Source: Theropithecus gelada (Eukaryota; Chordata; Mammalia; Primates; Cercopithecidae). Taken from it: a DNA stretch of 64,000 nucleotides. Each line of letters begins with the position of its first letter. Within the stretch, counting starts at the first letter, position 1. Under the pieces are notes generated by a model, which made no database searches, was not told the origin of the DNA, and saw nothing but the letters and a program-made list of their open reading frames with translations. Where the stretch lies: NCBI RefSeq assembly GCF_003255815.1, contig NC_037686.1:56083888-56147887 (forward strand). The letters run 5' to 3'. Both the position numbers and the translations under genes were made by a program. Below are positions 1-14,300 of the stretch, one piece after another.

Positions 1-382
1 CGGAGGACCTAGTAAAACCCTGGGTGTGGGGTCTGCAGGGATTTCTGCCTCCAACCCCACCTTCCCCCAAATGAAGAAACTTTCAGGCATTTGGTTGAAT
101 CCAAGTATTTGCTGACCTGATGGGTAAATACAAATAAAAGCTTAATTTTTAAAACAAAAATTCTGAATCCAGCTGTGCACACACTGTAGAGTATAGCGCT
201 GCTATTACATTTGGGTCCCACATTCACGGACCTAAACACTTATTGACCAACACATCTAAGGACAGAAATAGATTCCGCCTTCACAGTTTTGTGTGTGGCC
301 CCTGCAGAAGTGTTTATTTGACCACTATGGTATACATATTCACTCTTTTGCTCTAATATCCTTTTATATTAAAAAAAAATCC

Positions 383-529
383 AGGCCAGGTGCAGTGGCT
401 CACGTCTGTAATTCCTGTACTTTGGGAGGCTGAAGCAGGAGGATCGCTTGAGGTTGCAGTGAGCCAATCATGCCACTGAACCACTCCAGCCTGGGTGACA
501 GAGTCAGACCCTGTCTCAAAAAAAAAAAA
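383..529 (+). mobile_element. Alu, internally deleted
   Basis: Starts AGGCCAGGTGCAGTGGCTCA, jumps from the left-arm region to the right-arm GGTTGCAGTGAGCC end, and ends in an A-tail. Confidence 0.9.
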
Positions 530-530
530 T

Positions 531-2268
531 TGGGGAAATAATTTTTGATCATCAAGGTTTATTTAACTTGAAGACCAGTGAGTTACTGGAGATCATGTTA
601 AATGAGGTTAGATTTCATGAAAACACACTCAGCAGTAACAATGCCTTTCACTCCTGCCACACCTTCACTCAACAATAGCAAGTTAAAGTGGCCCTCCCCT
701 TCCTGTCCTCCCCGGGACCCCTAAACCAAACCTCTTGGTGGCCAAAGGATGGAACACAACTTGGAATGGGCGTTTCCATTCTGGTGCTAAACACTACACA
801 GCCGTGACCCTTTTCTTGAGCACATTTTGAGAGTGCCCCTGAGTGTCACGAATAATGAGCTTCATCACTGTCAAAAAATAAAAAATAAAAAGGATTTGCT
901 TAAGTAGTTTCATATGTAAACTAACAGAGTAGTTTATTGTTTGTAATTTCCAGTTTAGGGTTTATCCAATTATCTCTCTACTGTCCGGAAGGCCAGGCAT
1001 GGGGGATTCCAGTTACAGGAAAGGCATCTGCCATGGCCAACCCTTGCAGGCCAAGCAAACCCTGGTGCAGACTGCAGCAGATCCCACTGGGGTGCCCGCG
1101 TGGTGGAGGGGGTTCCCTTCGGAGAGGAAGGTCTCCTGGCAAAATAACCCTAGTGTGAGGCTTAACTTCCTAACTTCTTCTAACTACTTTGCAAGAATCT
1201 GTTATTTATTGCAGGAAAGGGAGTCAAAACGAGCTGGGAGTGTATGTATGGCAGGAAGGGAGTGATGGTTGAAACCTGCTTGAGGTGACAGCCCACACCT
1301 GTTATTGTAAAGGGTTTAGGGCACAAAGGACACTATGGGGTACCCTCATAGAGGGAGGCCTCTGATGGGTGGTCTAGGTGGCTCTGGGGCAGAAAGACAG
1401 ACTTCTGGGTGAGTCTAAGCTTGAGAGAAGACTGAGGTCAGCCTGGTACCTCGGCAGCTCACTCTTGGGGGCCAAGTCCTTGCTAAGTGACACTGAAACC
1501 TCAGCCTCCCCTTCATTCTTTTTATGGATGGCAGATCCCTTTAAAACCTACGTTGGATCATTTCACTTCCCTGATCCAAACTGTCTGCTGGCTTCTCATT
1601 ACATGCAAACAAAACCCAAAATCCTTGAAAAGGCATTCTGGAAATCCATGGGGGCTGTTCTGGTAGTCACAGGACAATTGGGAGTCATTAGTGGCATTTA
1701 GGGGGTGGGGCCAGACAGGCTGGACAACGTGCAGCACATGGGATGGTCTGGCACAAGCCACAAATGTCCTATGTCCCCCAGAACTTTCCAGCCTCCCCTG
1801 GAAGGGCTGAAAAGTCTACGCCATTTTACCTGTCAACACAAGGGCTTCCTCCATGATTTTCATAAATGCTGGATTTCAATAGGGAATGATGTACTTTGCT
1901 TTGTTTAGAACTTTAGTAACACGTATTCGCCATTTCAGAAATATCACATCACTAAAGTCAACAGCGATTATGTCATTTGAGTGGCCAATATAACACATCT
2001 GCAGCCATCTGGATTTATAGCTGCCACATTTGCCATGATCCTACAAGTGGGTGCAAAACATATGACCACACCATTATGTCTTCCAGTGTAGTCATGAAAT
2101 ACTTCTTAGTTCATGATACATTTCTCCCCTTTTGTACTTCCTTTCAATTACAGTTAAGGCATTGTATGGATGGTTTGTAATGATGTGGGTAGATAGATTA
2201 TATTTTCTACAGATTTCATCATTGAAGAGTGAAAAGGGTGTTACTAAATATCTATCATAAGAAGTGAG
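531..2268. other. intronic stretch, nothing recognised
   Basis: I see no gene, clear repeat family or structured element here; short frames at 937-1265 and 1378-1761 lack recognisable domains. Confidence 0.5.
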
Positions 2269-2269
2269 G

Positions 2270-2625
2270 TTTGGGCCTGGCCAGGGCTGCCTTCCTCCAT
2301 CTCATTTCCCGCCACCTGCCCTCCCTCCCGCTGCAACACCTCTTTCTCCCCTGTTGGCATGCCCAGCCTTTTCCTGGGCCCTCCACCTGCCCCCTGTCTG
2401 AAAGACTCTTCTCTCAGAGACCCACAGGGCTCCTTCGTCACTTCCCTTCCTCTGTCCCTAACTCTCCTTTTTCTTCCTATAGGATTTATCAGAGCCCAAC
2501 ATTACATTTTCTATTTAATCATTTCTCGACCGTCTCTAGTACTAGAATTAAGCTCTATGAGAGTGAGGATTTGCTCTATCTTGTTCCCCAGCACCAAGAA
2601 TAGTGCCTGAGACATAAAAGGCACT
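2270..2625 (+). mobile_element. L2 3' end fragment
   Basis: Diverged sequence ending AGCTCTATGAGAGTGAGGAT, then CCCCAGCACCAAGAATAGTGCCTGA, the typical L2 3' pattern; an Alu follows immediately. Confidence 0.65.
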
Positions 2626-2628
2626 TTT

Positions 2629-2852
2629 CGGCCGGGTGTGGCCGCTCCTGCCTGTAATCCCAATGCTTTGGGAAACCAAGGAAGGAAAATCACTCGAGGT
2701 TAGGAGTTTGAGACCAGCCTGGCAAGACCTTGTCTCTATAAAAAAAATTTGTTAATGAGCTAGTGCAGGGTCTCATGACTATAATCCCAGTGCTTTGGGA
2801 AGCTGAGGCAGGAGGGTCGCTTGCCTGGGTGACAGAAGGAGATCATGTCATT
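2629..2852 (+). mobile_element. old Alu, truncated
   Basis: GGCCGGGTGTGG head, A-rich middle linker and a shortened right arm ending GCCTGGGTGACAGAAGG; strong divergence suggests AluJ. Confidence 0.85.
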
Positions 2853-3654
2853 TTTTTTTCCAAGGTATTTATTAACCTTAGTAGATGACTAAAGGAAGAA
2901 ACACATACAAAAGTCTGTTCCTACCAATAGACTTAGCTTCCCCAGGAACCAGGAAATTTTACTCTCCCACCCCCATAACCACTGTTGCAAAATGGCTTTC
3001 TCTTCCACTTGACTATGTTTCTCATGCCGACCCTTTGCTAGGTAAAGAGCAGTAAAAGGGAAAATGGCCAATGAAAAGGAGGGGGATACACTTTTTTAAA
3101 ATACCTATATTTTCAGGACAGGCTCTGTGTGAGATACACTCTAATACGAGGACATGCCGTAGTCCTCAGTGGCCCCTGCCCATCCTCCCCACTCACTGTA
3201 CAGAAACACACTATGGAGGCCAATATTTGATTCTAGAAGCCAGTGTCCCTCAACCCAACTTCTATAACTCCAACCCAACAAGTGATGCTCAAAAACAAAA
3301 GCAGCTATTTTAAGATCACTAAACACTGGCTGGAGATGGCAAAACTGTGCCTTTCCTTATTATTTTCTTCATTTTTGCTTTTCATCAGGCCACTGCCCCT
3401 CCTACTTCCTTAAAATGAATTTTACTCAGAAATTATCAGGAAGAAAAACTATTCAAATCAAAATCTCAGTAGCTATTTTTGTAGATCTTGATAAACTTAC
3501 TCTAAAAGTCACCTGGAAGCCCAAAAGGCCAAATACAGTCCAGATACACTTGAAGAAAAGAAAATGGGGTGAAGGTCATATTCTACAGGATACTGACAAA
3601 GACTCTCCTAGATCAAACTCAGGTCAGGCTCACCGGAGCCTTCTCTTCCACTAG

Positions 3655-4045
3655 ACCCTGACCTTGGGCTTCCTTTTTCTGTCTTGTACAATCCAGTTTA
3701 AGCAAGAATCCTACTAGTTTTAGTGAAAATTCTCTACTTTTGGTATCTGTCCTCACCCCTAACTCCTGATATCTTATCACCCTGGCCTGCCTTCAGCAAG
3801 AATTCTGTTGAATCGGTCTAGCAAGAATCCCCCTGTCTCTGATGTTTCCTCTTAGTTCTTCTTCCATCCACTGACCCCACCCTGCTCCTTGACTATAAAT
3901 CCCCTTTTGTCCTTGTAGAAGTTAGACTGGAGCCCAGTCTCTCTCCCCACCATAGTAAGACCCCATTGCAGTGGTCCCTCTACCTATCACAATGTTCTCC
4001 TACTTGAATAAAGTCTTCTCTGCCATTTTTAACAAATGTTACAAA
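3655..4045 (+). mobile_element. possible ERV solo LTR
   Basis: The stretch has a TATA box (GACTATAAATCCCC at about 3892), a later AATAAAG signal near 4008 and a T-rich end, the order of an LTR. Family not assigned; it could be another repeat class. Confidence 0.4.
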
Positions 4046-4049
4046 TATT

Positions 4050-5415
4050 TTTTTCTTTAACAGTATCAAGACTTATAGAGCTATAAGTAAGACAGTGTGG
4101 TATTGGCACAAGTGTAGGAAAACAGACCAGTGGAACAGAATAGACAGACTCATAAACAGACCCACACAGATACAGGCACCTAAGTTTTGAAAAATCTAAC
4201 ACTATCACGAATTAGAAAAAAGACATCTTCCCCCAATAAATGTGGCTGAGTTGACTGGATATCCATGTGGGAAAAAAGGGAAACATGCCTCTCCCAAATT
4301 CACAGCATTCATATAACTCAATCCAAGGTGCATTATGTAGATATAAATATAAAAGACAAATGATACAACTTTTAGAAGTTAATATAAGAGAAAATCTTCA
4401 CAACTTTGGGATAGGCAACATTGTCAAACAAGACACAAAAAGTGCCAACCATGAAGGAAAAGAGTGATAAATGAGGTTACATAAAAATTAAGAAATTCTT
4501 TTAATCAAAAGATTCTGTTTTGAGACTAAAAAGACAAGTCACATAATGGAAGAAGATATTTGCAACACACAAAATTAATGAAGGATGCATCGCCAGAAGC
4601 TGCAAAGAACTCCTACAAATCCACAAGAAATAGACAACACAGTTGAAAAATGGGCAAGAGACTTGCATAGGCAAGTTCTAAAAGAAAATAAGCATATGAA
4701 AATATTATTAGTAATAAGTAATCAGGGAAATGCAAATTAAACAGATAATGTGATACTACTGTGAACCTGCCAGAATGGCTAAAATTAAAGAGACTGACAG
4801 TTCTAAGTTTGGAGAGTATACAAAACAACAGAAATTCTCATACATGGCATTACATATACAATAATTTCACTACTTGGTGTGTTCCCAACAGAAATATATG
4901 CACAAGGTACCAAAGGACAGGTACAATAATGTCCATAGCAGCATTAGAGATGATAACTAAAACAACAGGATGGATAAATACAGTGGGTGAACTTTTACAA
5001 TAAAATACAACAAGGAAAATGAACAAACTTTAGCTTCATGAAATCTCATAAACGTAACTATGAACAAACGAAGCCCAAAACACAAAATACACATACTATA
5101 ATTTCATCTACATGAAGTTAAATAACAAGCACAACTAATTTATATCATTGAGGGTGACATACTTAGGTGGTAAAAGTGTAAGGAAAGTAAGGAATTGGCT
5201 ACCATAAAAGTTAACATAATTTCTACCTTTGGTGGAAGATGCAGGGCTATGATTGTCAGGGGACATGGCCTTATGGGGACTGGCAATGCCCTGTTTCTTT
5301 TACCTGGATGATGGTTACAAAGTGTTTACTTTAAAACAGTCCAGTGGGATATATATTTATATTTTATGTACATTTTGGTATATTTATTATACCTCTAAAT
5401 AAAAGATTTTTTTAA
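4050..5415 (+). mobile_element. L1 fragment, ORF2 3' part and 3'UTR
   Basis: Contains decayed ORF2 landmarks (AGTGTGGTATTGGCACAAG, ACTGGATATCCATGTG, GCAAGAGACTTG region) and ends AATAAAAGATTTTTTTAATG. Multiple stops and frameshifts; not functional. Confidence 0.85.
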
Positions 5416-5454
5416 TGAAGGAAAATCATAAATCAAAAAGATAGAAGACTATCC

Positions 5455-5695
5455 ATGTCAAACTGCATGAGATCATAGGCTTTGGAGTGAGACATACCTG
5501 TGATCCAATCCTACCTCTGCCACTTACTAATTGTATGATCTTGAATGAGTTATTTAAACTCTCAAAGCCTCAGTTGCCATATCTATTAAATGAGGGTGAT
5601 AATATCTATTTCTCAGGGTTAGAAAATGGATTAAGATCCTATATACAAAACACCTAGTAGAACATCTGGCATACTGTAAACCTCAAGAAATGGTA
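5455..5695 (+). mobile_element. MIR
   Basis: Shows the MIR core: CTACCTCTGCCACTTACTAA, then CTCAAAGCCTCAGTTGCC, then AAATGAGGGTGATAATATCT. Confidence 0.85.
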
Positions 5696-5699
5696 GCAT

Positions 5700-6612
5700 T
5701 GCAAATTGTATATCTGATCATGGATTAACGTCCAGAATATGTAAAGAATGCCTACAACTCAATAACAACAAAACAACCTGATTTTAAAAGATCAACAAAG
5801 AACTTGAACAGACATTTCTCTAAAAACAAGATAAATGAATGGCCAATACACACATAAAAAAGATGCTCAACATCATTAATCACTGGGGAGATCCAAATCT
5901 AAACCACAATAAGTTAACCACTTCACACCCATTAAGAGGGCTATCTTCAAAAATCAGAAAATAAGAAATGCTGGTCAGGAAGTAGAGGAGCTGGAACCCT
6001 TGTACACTGCTGGTAGAAATGTAAAATGGTACAGCTTCTATGGAAAACAGTATGATGGTTTCTCAAAAAATTAAAAATAGAATTACCATAGGAATTGAAA
6101 GCAGGCAGTCAAACAGATATGTGTATATACCGTTCATAGCAGCATTATTCACATTAGCCCAAAAGGGGAAGCAGCTCAAGCATCCATCAATAAATGAATG
6201 GAGAAACAATATGTGGTAGATTCATGCAATGGAATATTATTCAGCCTTCAAAAGGAAAGCAGCTGTGACACAGGCCAAAACATGGATAAACCTTGAAGAC
6301 ATCATGCTTAGTGTAACAAGCCAGTCACAAGTGTGAGTCCACTTATGCGAGGTACCTAGAGTAGTCAAGTTCACAGAGGCAGACAGTAGTATGGTGGTTG
6401 CCAGGGCTGCAGGCATGCGAGAACAAGGCATTACTGTTGAACAGATCCCAAGTTTCTGTTTAAGAAGAAAAAAATAATCTGGTGATAAATGGGGGTGATG
6501 GATGTACGGCATTGTGAAGAAACTTCATGCCACTAAGCTGTACACCGAAAAATGGTTAAAATGATAAATTTTATGTTACACACATTTTACCACAATTAAA
6601 AAAATTTTTTTT
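5700..6612 (+). mobile_element. L1M fragment, ORF2 3' end
   Basis: Decayed ORF2 sequence including CATTCATAGCAGCATTATTC-like and GGAATATTATTCAGCCTTCA landmarks, ending in an A/T-rich 3' end before an Alu. Confidence 0.88.
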
Positions 6613-6626
6613 AAATATTAATAATA

Positions 6627-6960
6627 GGCCAGGCGCGACAGCTCACATCTGTAATCCCAGCACTTTGGGAGGCTGAGGCGGGTGGATCAATTGAGCTCAG
6701 GAGTTTGAGACCAGCCTGAGTAACACAGTGAGACTGGTGTCTCTACAAAAAAATACAAAAATTAGTTGGGCACAGTGGCATGTGCCTGTAGTCTCAGCTA
6801 CTTGCGGGGCTGAGCCAGGAGGAGTCCTTGAACCCAGAAGGTTGAGGCTACAGTGAGACATGTTCATGCCACTGCACTTCACTCTGAGTGACAAATGGAG
6901 ACCTTGTCAAAAAAAAGAAAGAGAGAGAGAGAGAGAAAGAAAGAAAAATAAAAAGAAAAG
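6627..6960 (+). mobile_element. Alu with (GA)n-rich tail
   Basis: Full-length dimer from GGCCAGGCGCGACAG to a tail that has mutated into GA/GAAA repeats (6915-6960). Confidence 0.93.
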
Positions 6961-9270
6961 AAATAGTAGCAACTGTTATTGTAAGACACCTCCACACACC
7001 AGAGAAGTTAATTTTAACATGTTAAGAACAGAGAAGCCAACATGTCCACCTTAGGCTGATGGGTTGTTTTTTTGTGTTGTTGGTAGTTGGGTTTGTTATT
7101 TTTAAATTACCTTCTCCAATACTTCATTAACAATTTCACTAAGTTATTTCATCTTTCAACATAAATACACACAAGGATTTCTTCTGGTAAAGACCAAACA
7201 AATATTAGTCCATAGTAGGAGCTAATACTATCACATTTACTAAGTATTCTATTTGCAATTTGACTATAGCCCAAAGCCTTTTGTTGGCTAAAGTGAGCCT
7301 AATGCTGATCAGGTAAATTAAAAATTATAGTCGATTAAAAGGACATTAATATTACCTGACTCAATAAGTCATTTCATTTAGGGCTGTTATCACAAGTTCT
7401 TGACGTGTAATTAAGAAAGCTAAGCTACGGGTCACCCTTTGATGATGTTTCAGCTGCAGTTCTGGTTATCGTTAAACTGCGATTCCAATCCAGGAGTTGT
7501 AACTAGCAGTTATTTCTCTCATGGACCAAAAGATCAGAATTTTCCCTGGAAGTTTATTAGAAATGCTTTCAAGTTTCAAAATACTTGCCTGTAGTATCCT
7601 ATAGTGGCCTTGAAAACAATCTGTCCAAATACCCAGTTTAACCCATGGTTTAAGTAATAAAGGAAGTTGACTTCATTTATTTGTCTTTTTTCCTTCCTAA
7701 ATGGCAGTTTGATTTGTAAAGCATGGCAATGGAATGAAAATCTCATTTTTAAGGTTAGCTTTAACATGCATTCAATATCTCAAATGCCATTACAGATTTT
7801 ACTTACTCAAAACACCAAAAAGTCATCCTCACGCCCCTTCCAAAATCTACTAATGACTTCTGTGAAAGGCACTGAATCTTTGTAATTAGCCAAAGTGAGA
7901 CCATGTATGTCAAAATACAGGCCCTGGCTCACAGAAAATGCTTAATAAATGACAGTTTAAAAAATATATATATATATATATCATAATAGCACAAGTTGAA
8001 TGTGCAGGGTCCATGTAAGCTAAATTTATTATCCCATTTTAGCTGAACAGATTTTAGAACATTCAGTGATTCCATTCCATTTTGTAAATTACTGAGCTGT
8101 ACCAATTCAAAAATTCTTCTGAAACTCAATTCCCAGGCACTTGGCTTTTGTTCCTGGGATTTCCACTGCTTTAGAGAATCCAGCTTTAATGGGCTCCTTT
8201 CTGAGAAATTCTCCATCGGTTCTGAGAAGTACTTCTATTGAATGCTCCATTTAATTTCATTTTGCAATTAATGAAATTTTCAAGACATATTTCCCCTCTT
8301 TTGAAAAATTTCTAGTTATTTTTTTCTTGCCTTTTGGGTAATTAGGAGCAGCAAACTCCTTCCACTAAGAACTAAAGGCAGTAAGTACAGCAACAAAAAT
8401 ACCAAATGTCAAAACAAATGTCATTTTCAGAGTTCTGAAATGCTCATCTCTCAGAATTGAAAACATTCCATGTCACCTCTACGGGTCTTTGGTTGCTAGC
8501 TCTCAAATTGATTCAGTAAATTCAACCAATAGTAAAGCTTTTAGGGTTTTTAATCTTTCTTGACAAAAATACTTAACCTTCTCCAGCCTGGGAGGTACAG
8601 TCTTTTCCTGCCTGTGAATCTCTACCAGTTTGGTAATAAAACAAACCACTAATTTAGTTGTTTATTATTCTTAGCCTAAAGATGTTTGCGTGGCTAGCTG
8701 AGGACAAATGTACTGTATCTGCTCTTCTTCTTTTTAAAGTTTTAAACAAATAATCACTGAACAAAATCAGCCAGGAATGATCTTCTGCTCATGGGAACCG
8801 TATCCCAACTCAGAACCACACGCAGAAGGGCAGTCCTCGAGGTCTGTTATCTCACCAAATCACTCTGTGGCAAAAATACTGGTTAAATCACTTTCCCAGT
8901 GACCCCAGAATTTTCAGTTCAATTCTATCCCTCCTAAGTCACCAGGGCCTCTTTGGTAATGGATGAAACCATGAAGTTTGGTTCAGAGGAAGCAAAGATA
9001 CATTCAAATGTGAGAATCAACTGCTCCCCAAGGATTCTTCCTGCTTCCTAGTTTTAGGTAGATCAAGAGCACTTTTAAAATAAACTTGGCATTTGTTTCC
9101 TGTTCCAGTGGAAAATCTGACTGCAGACTCCACAGCGACAGCAAAGAACCCTTACTTTTCTGGGCAATCAAAATCCGACTTTTGTCACTCTAACTGCAGC
9201 AGGTCAGCACACAGGGTACCAGTGTGTCCCTGAGCGCGCTGACGAATGACTGTGGTGCTGGCAGCCTTGA
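6961..9270. other. intronic stretch, only a short TA repeat
   Basis: Apart from a (TA)n at 7962-7981 I recognise no repeat or gene. Confidence 0.5.
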
Positions 9271-12200
9271 CCTGGGGGCACTTCTGAGGAGCTTTAAAAA
9301 ATACTAATTCCTGGGTTCCACTCTCCAGCCCAGATATTTTTATTAAATTGGTCTGAGATGTGGCCTGGGCGGCAGGATTTATAACCATTGCCTCGATGAT
9401 GTTAATGGAAGCCTTTTGAGGTAGAAGAAGGTAGACAGGACTGACTCGGAGCACGTCATCAACCACCTCTTCCTCCCCACTAAGAAGCCTAAGAATCCCC
9501 CAAAATGGGGGTGCAGTCGTTGAAGAGAAAAGAGAGGAAGTCATGTATACTTTTGCAGACTTTCACACAAGGACCCATGTGTGCTAAGCACAGTCCCCAA
9601 ACAGGGGACCCCAGAAGTCCTATTCCTAAGATCCGAATTGCACCAAAGGTAACCAGACTCTTCTCGGGGTTATTCACAGCAAGGCAGGCTTTGCCTGGCA
9701 TGTACGCGCCAGACCCAGCCTCTGCAGTGCCTATGTGGCAATGCTTAAGCAGTTCCCAGCATCCGACATGGTACTTTAAACCAGTTCATTAGTTTGAAAT
9801 TTTAAATCCAAAAAAAGCTACCTTCAAATCTGACTCAAGAGCATAAAATTTCAAAGCAGACACCACCACCAGGCTAGTAGGTGAAGCTTCTTATTTTTAA
9901 ATGGCATGGGGGAACCTTGAGTAAATATTTGGTTGCAATGTATTCCAGGGGTGGGGGGTTTGGATGGAGAGGAACTGCTGGTTTTTATTCAAAATTCTCC
10001 TCCTGCTGGGTCCTGGTCAGGCCTACGCAGCTCTGGCTGCAGGCTGTGAGAATCCTGGAAGGCTCCAGGGGCTGGCTCCCACCATGCTCCACTCCAGCAA
10101 GGGCAGACGCCAGGAAAAAATGGAAAGGGGGAGTCAGGCATGGAAGGTTTCAGACTTGCTGCTGGCAAAAGGCTGCAGAGCATCCCCAGAGGGCAGAGGC
10201 CTCACAACCAGGCTCCCTACCTCGCTGTCCTTCAGGACCGCCCACAGCTCGCTCACCTGCAGCTGCGTCACCCAAGAGACAGAGACAGGCCCACACGCAG
10301 CAGCTGGAGAGAAGGGGCTGGAATGAGGACTCTTTCTAAATGGAAAAATAAAGATCACTGGGGGAACTTCTCGCCCGTCCAGCAGTTGTGTGTACTCAGC
10401 TCCCCTGGCAGGGAATGAGGGCCCGTTGTTCCCTGCTGAAGACCATTGCCCTGGAGATGGGATGGGTGGGAAGAAAAATGTCAGTAGGGGCTCTGTCCTT
10501 GCCACCTTCTCTCTCTGGCTGACCTCTGGAATTCTCTCTCTGGCTGACCTCTGAGTTCCAGGAACGGAAGGGGCCCTCGTGATGCTCCCAACATCTCCCC
10601 AAGAATGCACGCCCTTAAGTGGAGCTGTAGCTAGGTAAGGAGGCAGCTGCAGCCTGCATCCTCCCCACAATCTTGTGACAGGGGAACATATGCAAATATG
10701 AGATGGGTCACTGCCGGGGAGGTACTGGATGGGGGACGTGTTCAGGAGGCTTGTGCCAGCCATGGACTGAACATATGTCAGCCATGTGGTATGGCTCTTA
10801 CACAAAAACAGAATCCTGAGCTTGGTTTCACAAATAGGCTCATCTCCTCTCATATCTGAGTGTGTAGGGGGAGAGGGCGCACCGTTTCCATGCAGGGCAA
10901 ATGTGTCCGCATGGGGGTGGGGCTCCGTATCTTGCCATGGGTTTGGAAAGTACTAGAAGTGCTTCTCACTCAACTTGATTTAGCAAGCACGTCTTTGTCG
11001 TCCATGGCTTCTGTTGGCAACTTAAATTTGACAGCACACAAACTATGTGCTGGTGATGGAGGGGCAGGTATAGTAACATCCAGTTTCCCAGGGAGTTTGC
11101 CACCAGGTGGTGGCATTCTTCCTGTCCTTTCTGCAACAGCAGCCTGGGAGGTTTTCAATGTCCTTATTTCTCCTGGGTATATCTGAACTATGTCCTGCTC
11201 TTACATACATAAAAGGGTCACTTGAGGAGCTTTGGCCATGTGGCATCTGTTTGGAAACAGGCTGTCCGATGCATTGACAACCACAGGAAATCTGGAAGAG
11301 TAAAACCTGCCCCGAAGCTGGCATGCTACTTGTACATTAAAATGGGAGCATAATGTAAAAGAAAAGGCTTAACACTTCCTTCACTAGGTTCAAACTTGCT
11401 GTGATTATTTAGGAATTCATTTCATTTAACCAAATATGAATTGAGCACCTTTTACACAGTTGGGGTCAGGGGTGTCAAAACAGACATGAATAATGATGAT
11501 ACAAAACCTATTGTACACATACACAGAAGATGAAAGTAGACACAAAATTAATAAACATGAAATGAATGTAGACAAAGGATAGGTTAATTTTCATTGAAGG
11601 GGAGGCAGGAGGGTTCAACAAAGGAGTTGAATGTAGCTGGGACGTAAGATTAGGGCAGGAGTAGGGGCTAGGATTGGGAGCAGAAAGTAAGGAGGACAGA
11701 CAGTGTTAGTGGGAGGGAGACTGGAAAGTGGGTTGGTGCCAGCCCTGAAGGTCAGCTGTACACCAAACTCTGTAGCTTGGTATACAGGGACCTCTGAGCC
11801 GACCTTCAAGGCTGGTACCCTGAAGGTCACTGAAGGGGAGGCAGGAAAATTTGGCTTGGGGCAGTTTCCAGGTGAGAGGCAAGAAGGAGAGAAGGCAGAG
11901 ATGGCACAGAATGGTGGGAAGGGAGCCCTTGGTATCCAATCTCTGCCAGGCAGGGACCCATCTTGCTACCCCATGATCCCTTCATGACAACTGCATGGAG
12001 TAGACGTCATTATCCCCATTGCAGATCTGGGTCTCCTGGGTCCTTCCTCAAAATAAGACCCATTCAAAAGACACCTCCCACAACATGGGTCTGAACTACA
12101 GGTCTCCCGAGGCCACTAGGGAAGGATACTAGCACATTCAACAGCAAAACTGTCCCGAAACATCTTCCGTAGACATCTGTCCCTCTTCAGCGTTTTGCTT

Positions 12201-14185
12201 CTTGTGGCCGTTGTTCTCTTTTCTCCCTCTCTCACTTCTCTCTCTACTACCCCCTTCTTGGATCCCTTTTTCACAAGAGCTCTAGGCCACCATTTCTTAC
12301 TCAGAGTGACTTCCTGCTTCTCTGGTCTGCCCATCAGTCACCCCAGTTAGCAAGACGAAGAGTCCTCCTCAGGAACCAACCTCCTTAGAAAGTCTTAGAA
12401 TTCTGTAGGCTCCTTATTCTATACTCTGGCTGGGTCACATTCTAACAAGGAAACGGAAGCTCAGAGAAATGAAGTGTTTCTCAAGGTGCTCAACAGAGAT
12501 GTGTTTTAGGAGGATAAATGGCACTGATGAAGAGGATGGATAGGCTGGGAACAGGTGCTGAAAAAGAGGGATACCAATTTATGACATTTTGGAAAACACA
12601 AAACTCTAGGGATATAGAAGAGAAGAGCCGTTGCTGGGGCTAAGGGTTGGGGGGTGGGGGTCAGTTTGAGTACAAACTCTCATGATGAAATATTTTTGGG
12701 GGTAACTGACTTGTTCTGTATCCTGATTAGAGTAGTGGTTACTTCTCTGTGCATCTATCAAAACTCACAAAGTTACACAAAAATGATGAATTTTACTGTA
12801 GGTAAATTTAAGAATAATTTTTTAAATGACAGAGAGACTGGCTAGGAGGTTACAGCATATGCAAGAAGGAATGAGAGGTCGAATGAGAGCAGCAGCAGCA
12901 GGATAAAAAAAAAAACAAACTGAAAACCAGAGATCTAGGGAAGAGAGATTTTAGAAGCAGGATTCAGATATGTGGGGAGTACGAGTGAAGAACTCAGACA
13001 CGCAGACTTTCAGGGCTGGAAAGGATCTTAAGAGATGATCCAGGAAAGCTCTATCTCACAGATGAGAAAACGAAGTTGAAAATGATTTAAGAGTTTGGGG
13101 CTCTGTCTGGGTGGACGGTGATATCATTAACCAGACAGAAGAGACATAGATGAGCAGGCTAGAGGAGGAAGTTGATGAGTTCATTTTGGACATTTTGATT
13201 TTGGAACATTTTTGTCACCAGGATTTCTTTTTTTAGTTTTTAGGAATTTGAAAACAAAATTGTTGGGTTTTGGCACTGAGTGCAATATCTTTCCACAAAT
13301 ACTATTTCATTACAGCTACAATGAAAAAGAACTTTGAATACAGATCCCTACATGAAGATGACACATTAGCTTCTTCTGAGTTGTTTTTGTTTTGTGCCTT
13401 TCCTTCAGCATCACAAAGAGGGAATGATACTGACCCAATAAAGATTTTAGGCACATTCTCCATTAACGTACTTGCCATGAACGCTATCATATTTTCATGT
13501 GTTTATACAACAAAGCTTTTCCTTCCTTATTAAAAACAATACAAACCAAGCTTTGAAAAGCAGTTGTTTTCCATTCTTACTGATGCTAGGCTATAATTCA
13601 CTGCTGTTTTGTTTTCATTTTAGAATATTTAGCAAGCAACCAAGGGAAGATGGGCATTGACTTGCTATTAGTCAGTAGGCGCAGCCTAGTGAAAGTTTCC
13701 ATGCTGCACATAGGGCTGAAATCAAGGAGTCTTTTGTCCGTATTTCAGAGCAATTTGGAAAATGACTTGGTTTAGTAGTCAAGGAGAGAAAAGAAGTAGA
13801 GTTTTCAACACCCTCACAGCCATTGGGATATGCAACCAATTTTAAGAATCAGAACTTCAAGTTGCAAACTACCAAGAAAGCATAATGTTCTTGGCAGCAA
13901 AGTCTAATCACAGGAGAACAAAATAAATATAAAGCTAATAACATTTAAAATAACTGCCTACTGTTTCTTCAAGAGCTGAGTACAGTGAATGCGAAGATGG
14001 TGAGTCTTACGAAGAATCTAGAATGCCGGCACATTTAGGCAGGGGTCTTGTTTTGCTTGCTGATAAACCTACATGCTTAGCACAGTGCCTGGCACATAAT
14101 AGGCTCTCAATATATAATTGCTGAATGAATGAATGAATGAAGCTAGGAGAGAAGTGAACAAGTAAAGTAAGAGAGAGCAAAGCCA
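9271..14185. other. intronic stretch, mostly unassigned
   Basis: Holds a 2-copy tandem of a 19-bp unit TCTCTCTGGCTGACCTCTG (about 10509-10552) and MIR/L2-like scraps (about 12410-12500, 12990-13090). Open frames at 9881-10853 on both strands overlap each other and have no recognisable domain. Confidence 0.45.
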
Positions 14186-14189
14186 CCAT

Positions 14190-14300
14190 ACTTCATTCAT
14201 CCATTCAGCAAATGTTACTGAGCTCTTACTAAAGTGAGGCCTTTTTTTAAGGGATGGTGGTGGATATACGCAAGCCTAAAATAACAACTTAGAAAACAGC
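14190..14300 (-). mobile_element. L2 3' end, antisense
   Basis: TTCATTCATCCATTCAGCAA followed by TACTGAGCTCTTACTAA resembles the reverse complement of the L2 3' end. Confidence 0.5.

Noticed and set aside
4050..6612. Possible active L1
   Set aside because: Only decayed 3' ORF2 pieces with many stops; no ORF1 or 5'UTR.
9275..9400. MER20/MER5-like DNA transposon
   Set aside because: Only short similarity (TACTAATTCCTGGGTTCCAC); too weak to call.
10134..10853. 239-codon minus-strand frame in BCL2 intron 2
   Set aside because: No domain, overlaps frames of similar length on plus, and no promoter, Kozak context or splice structure seen.
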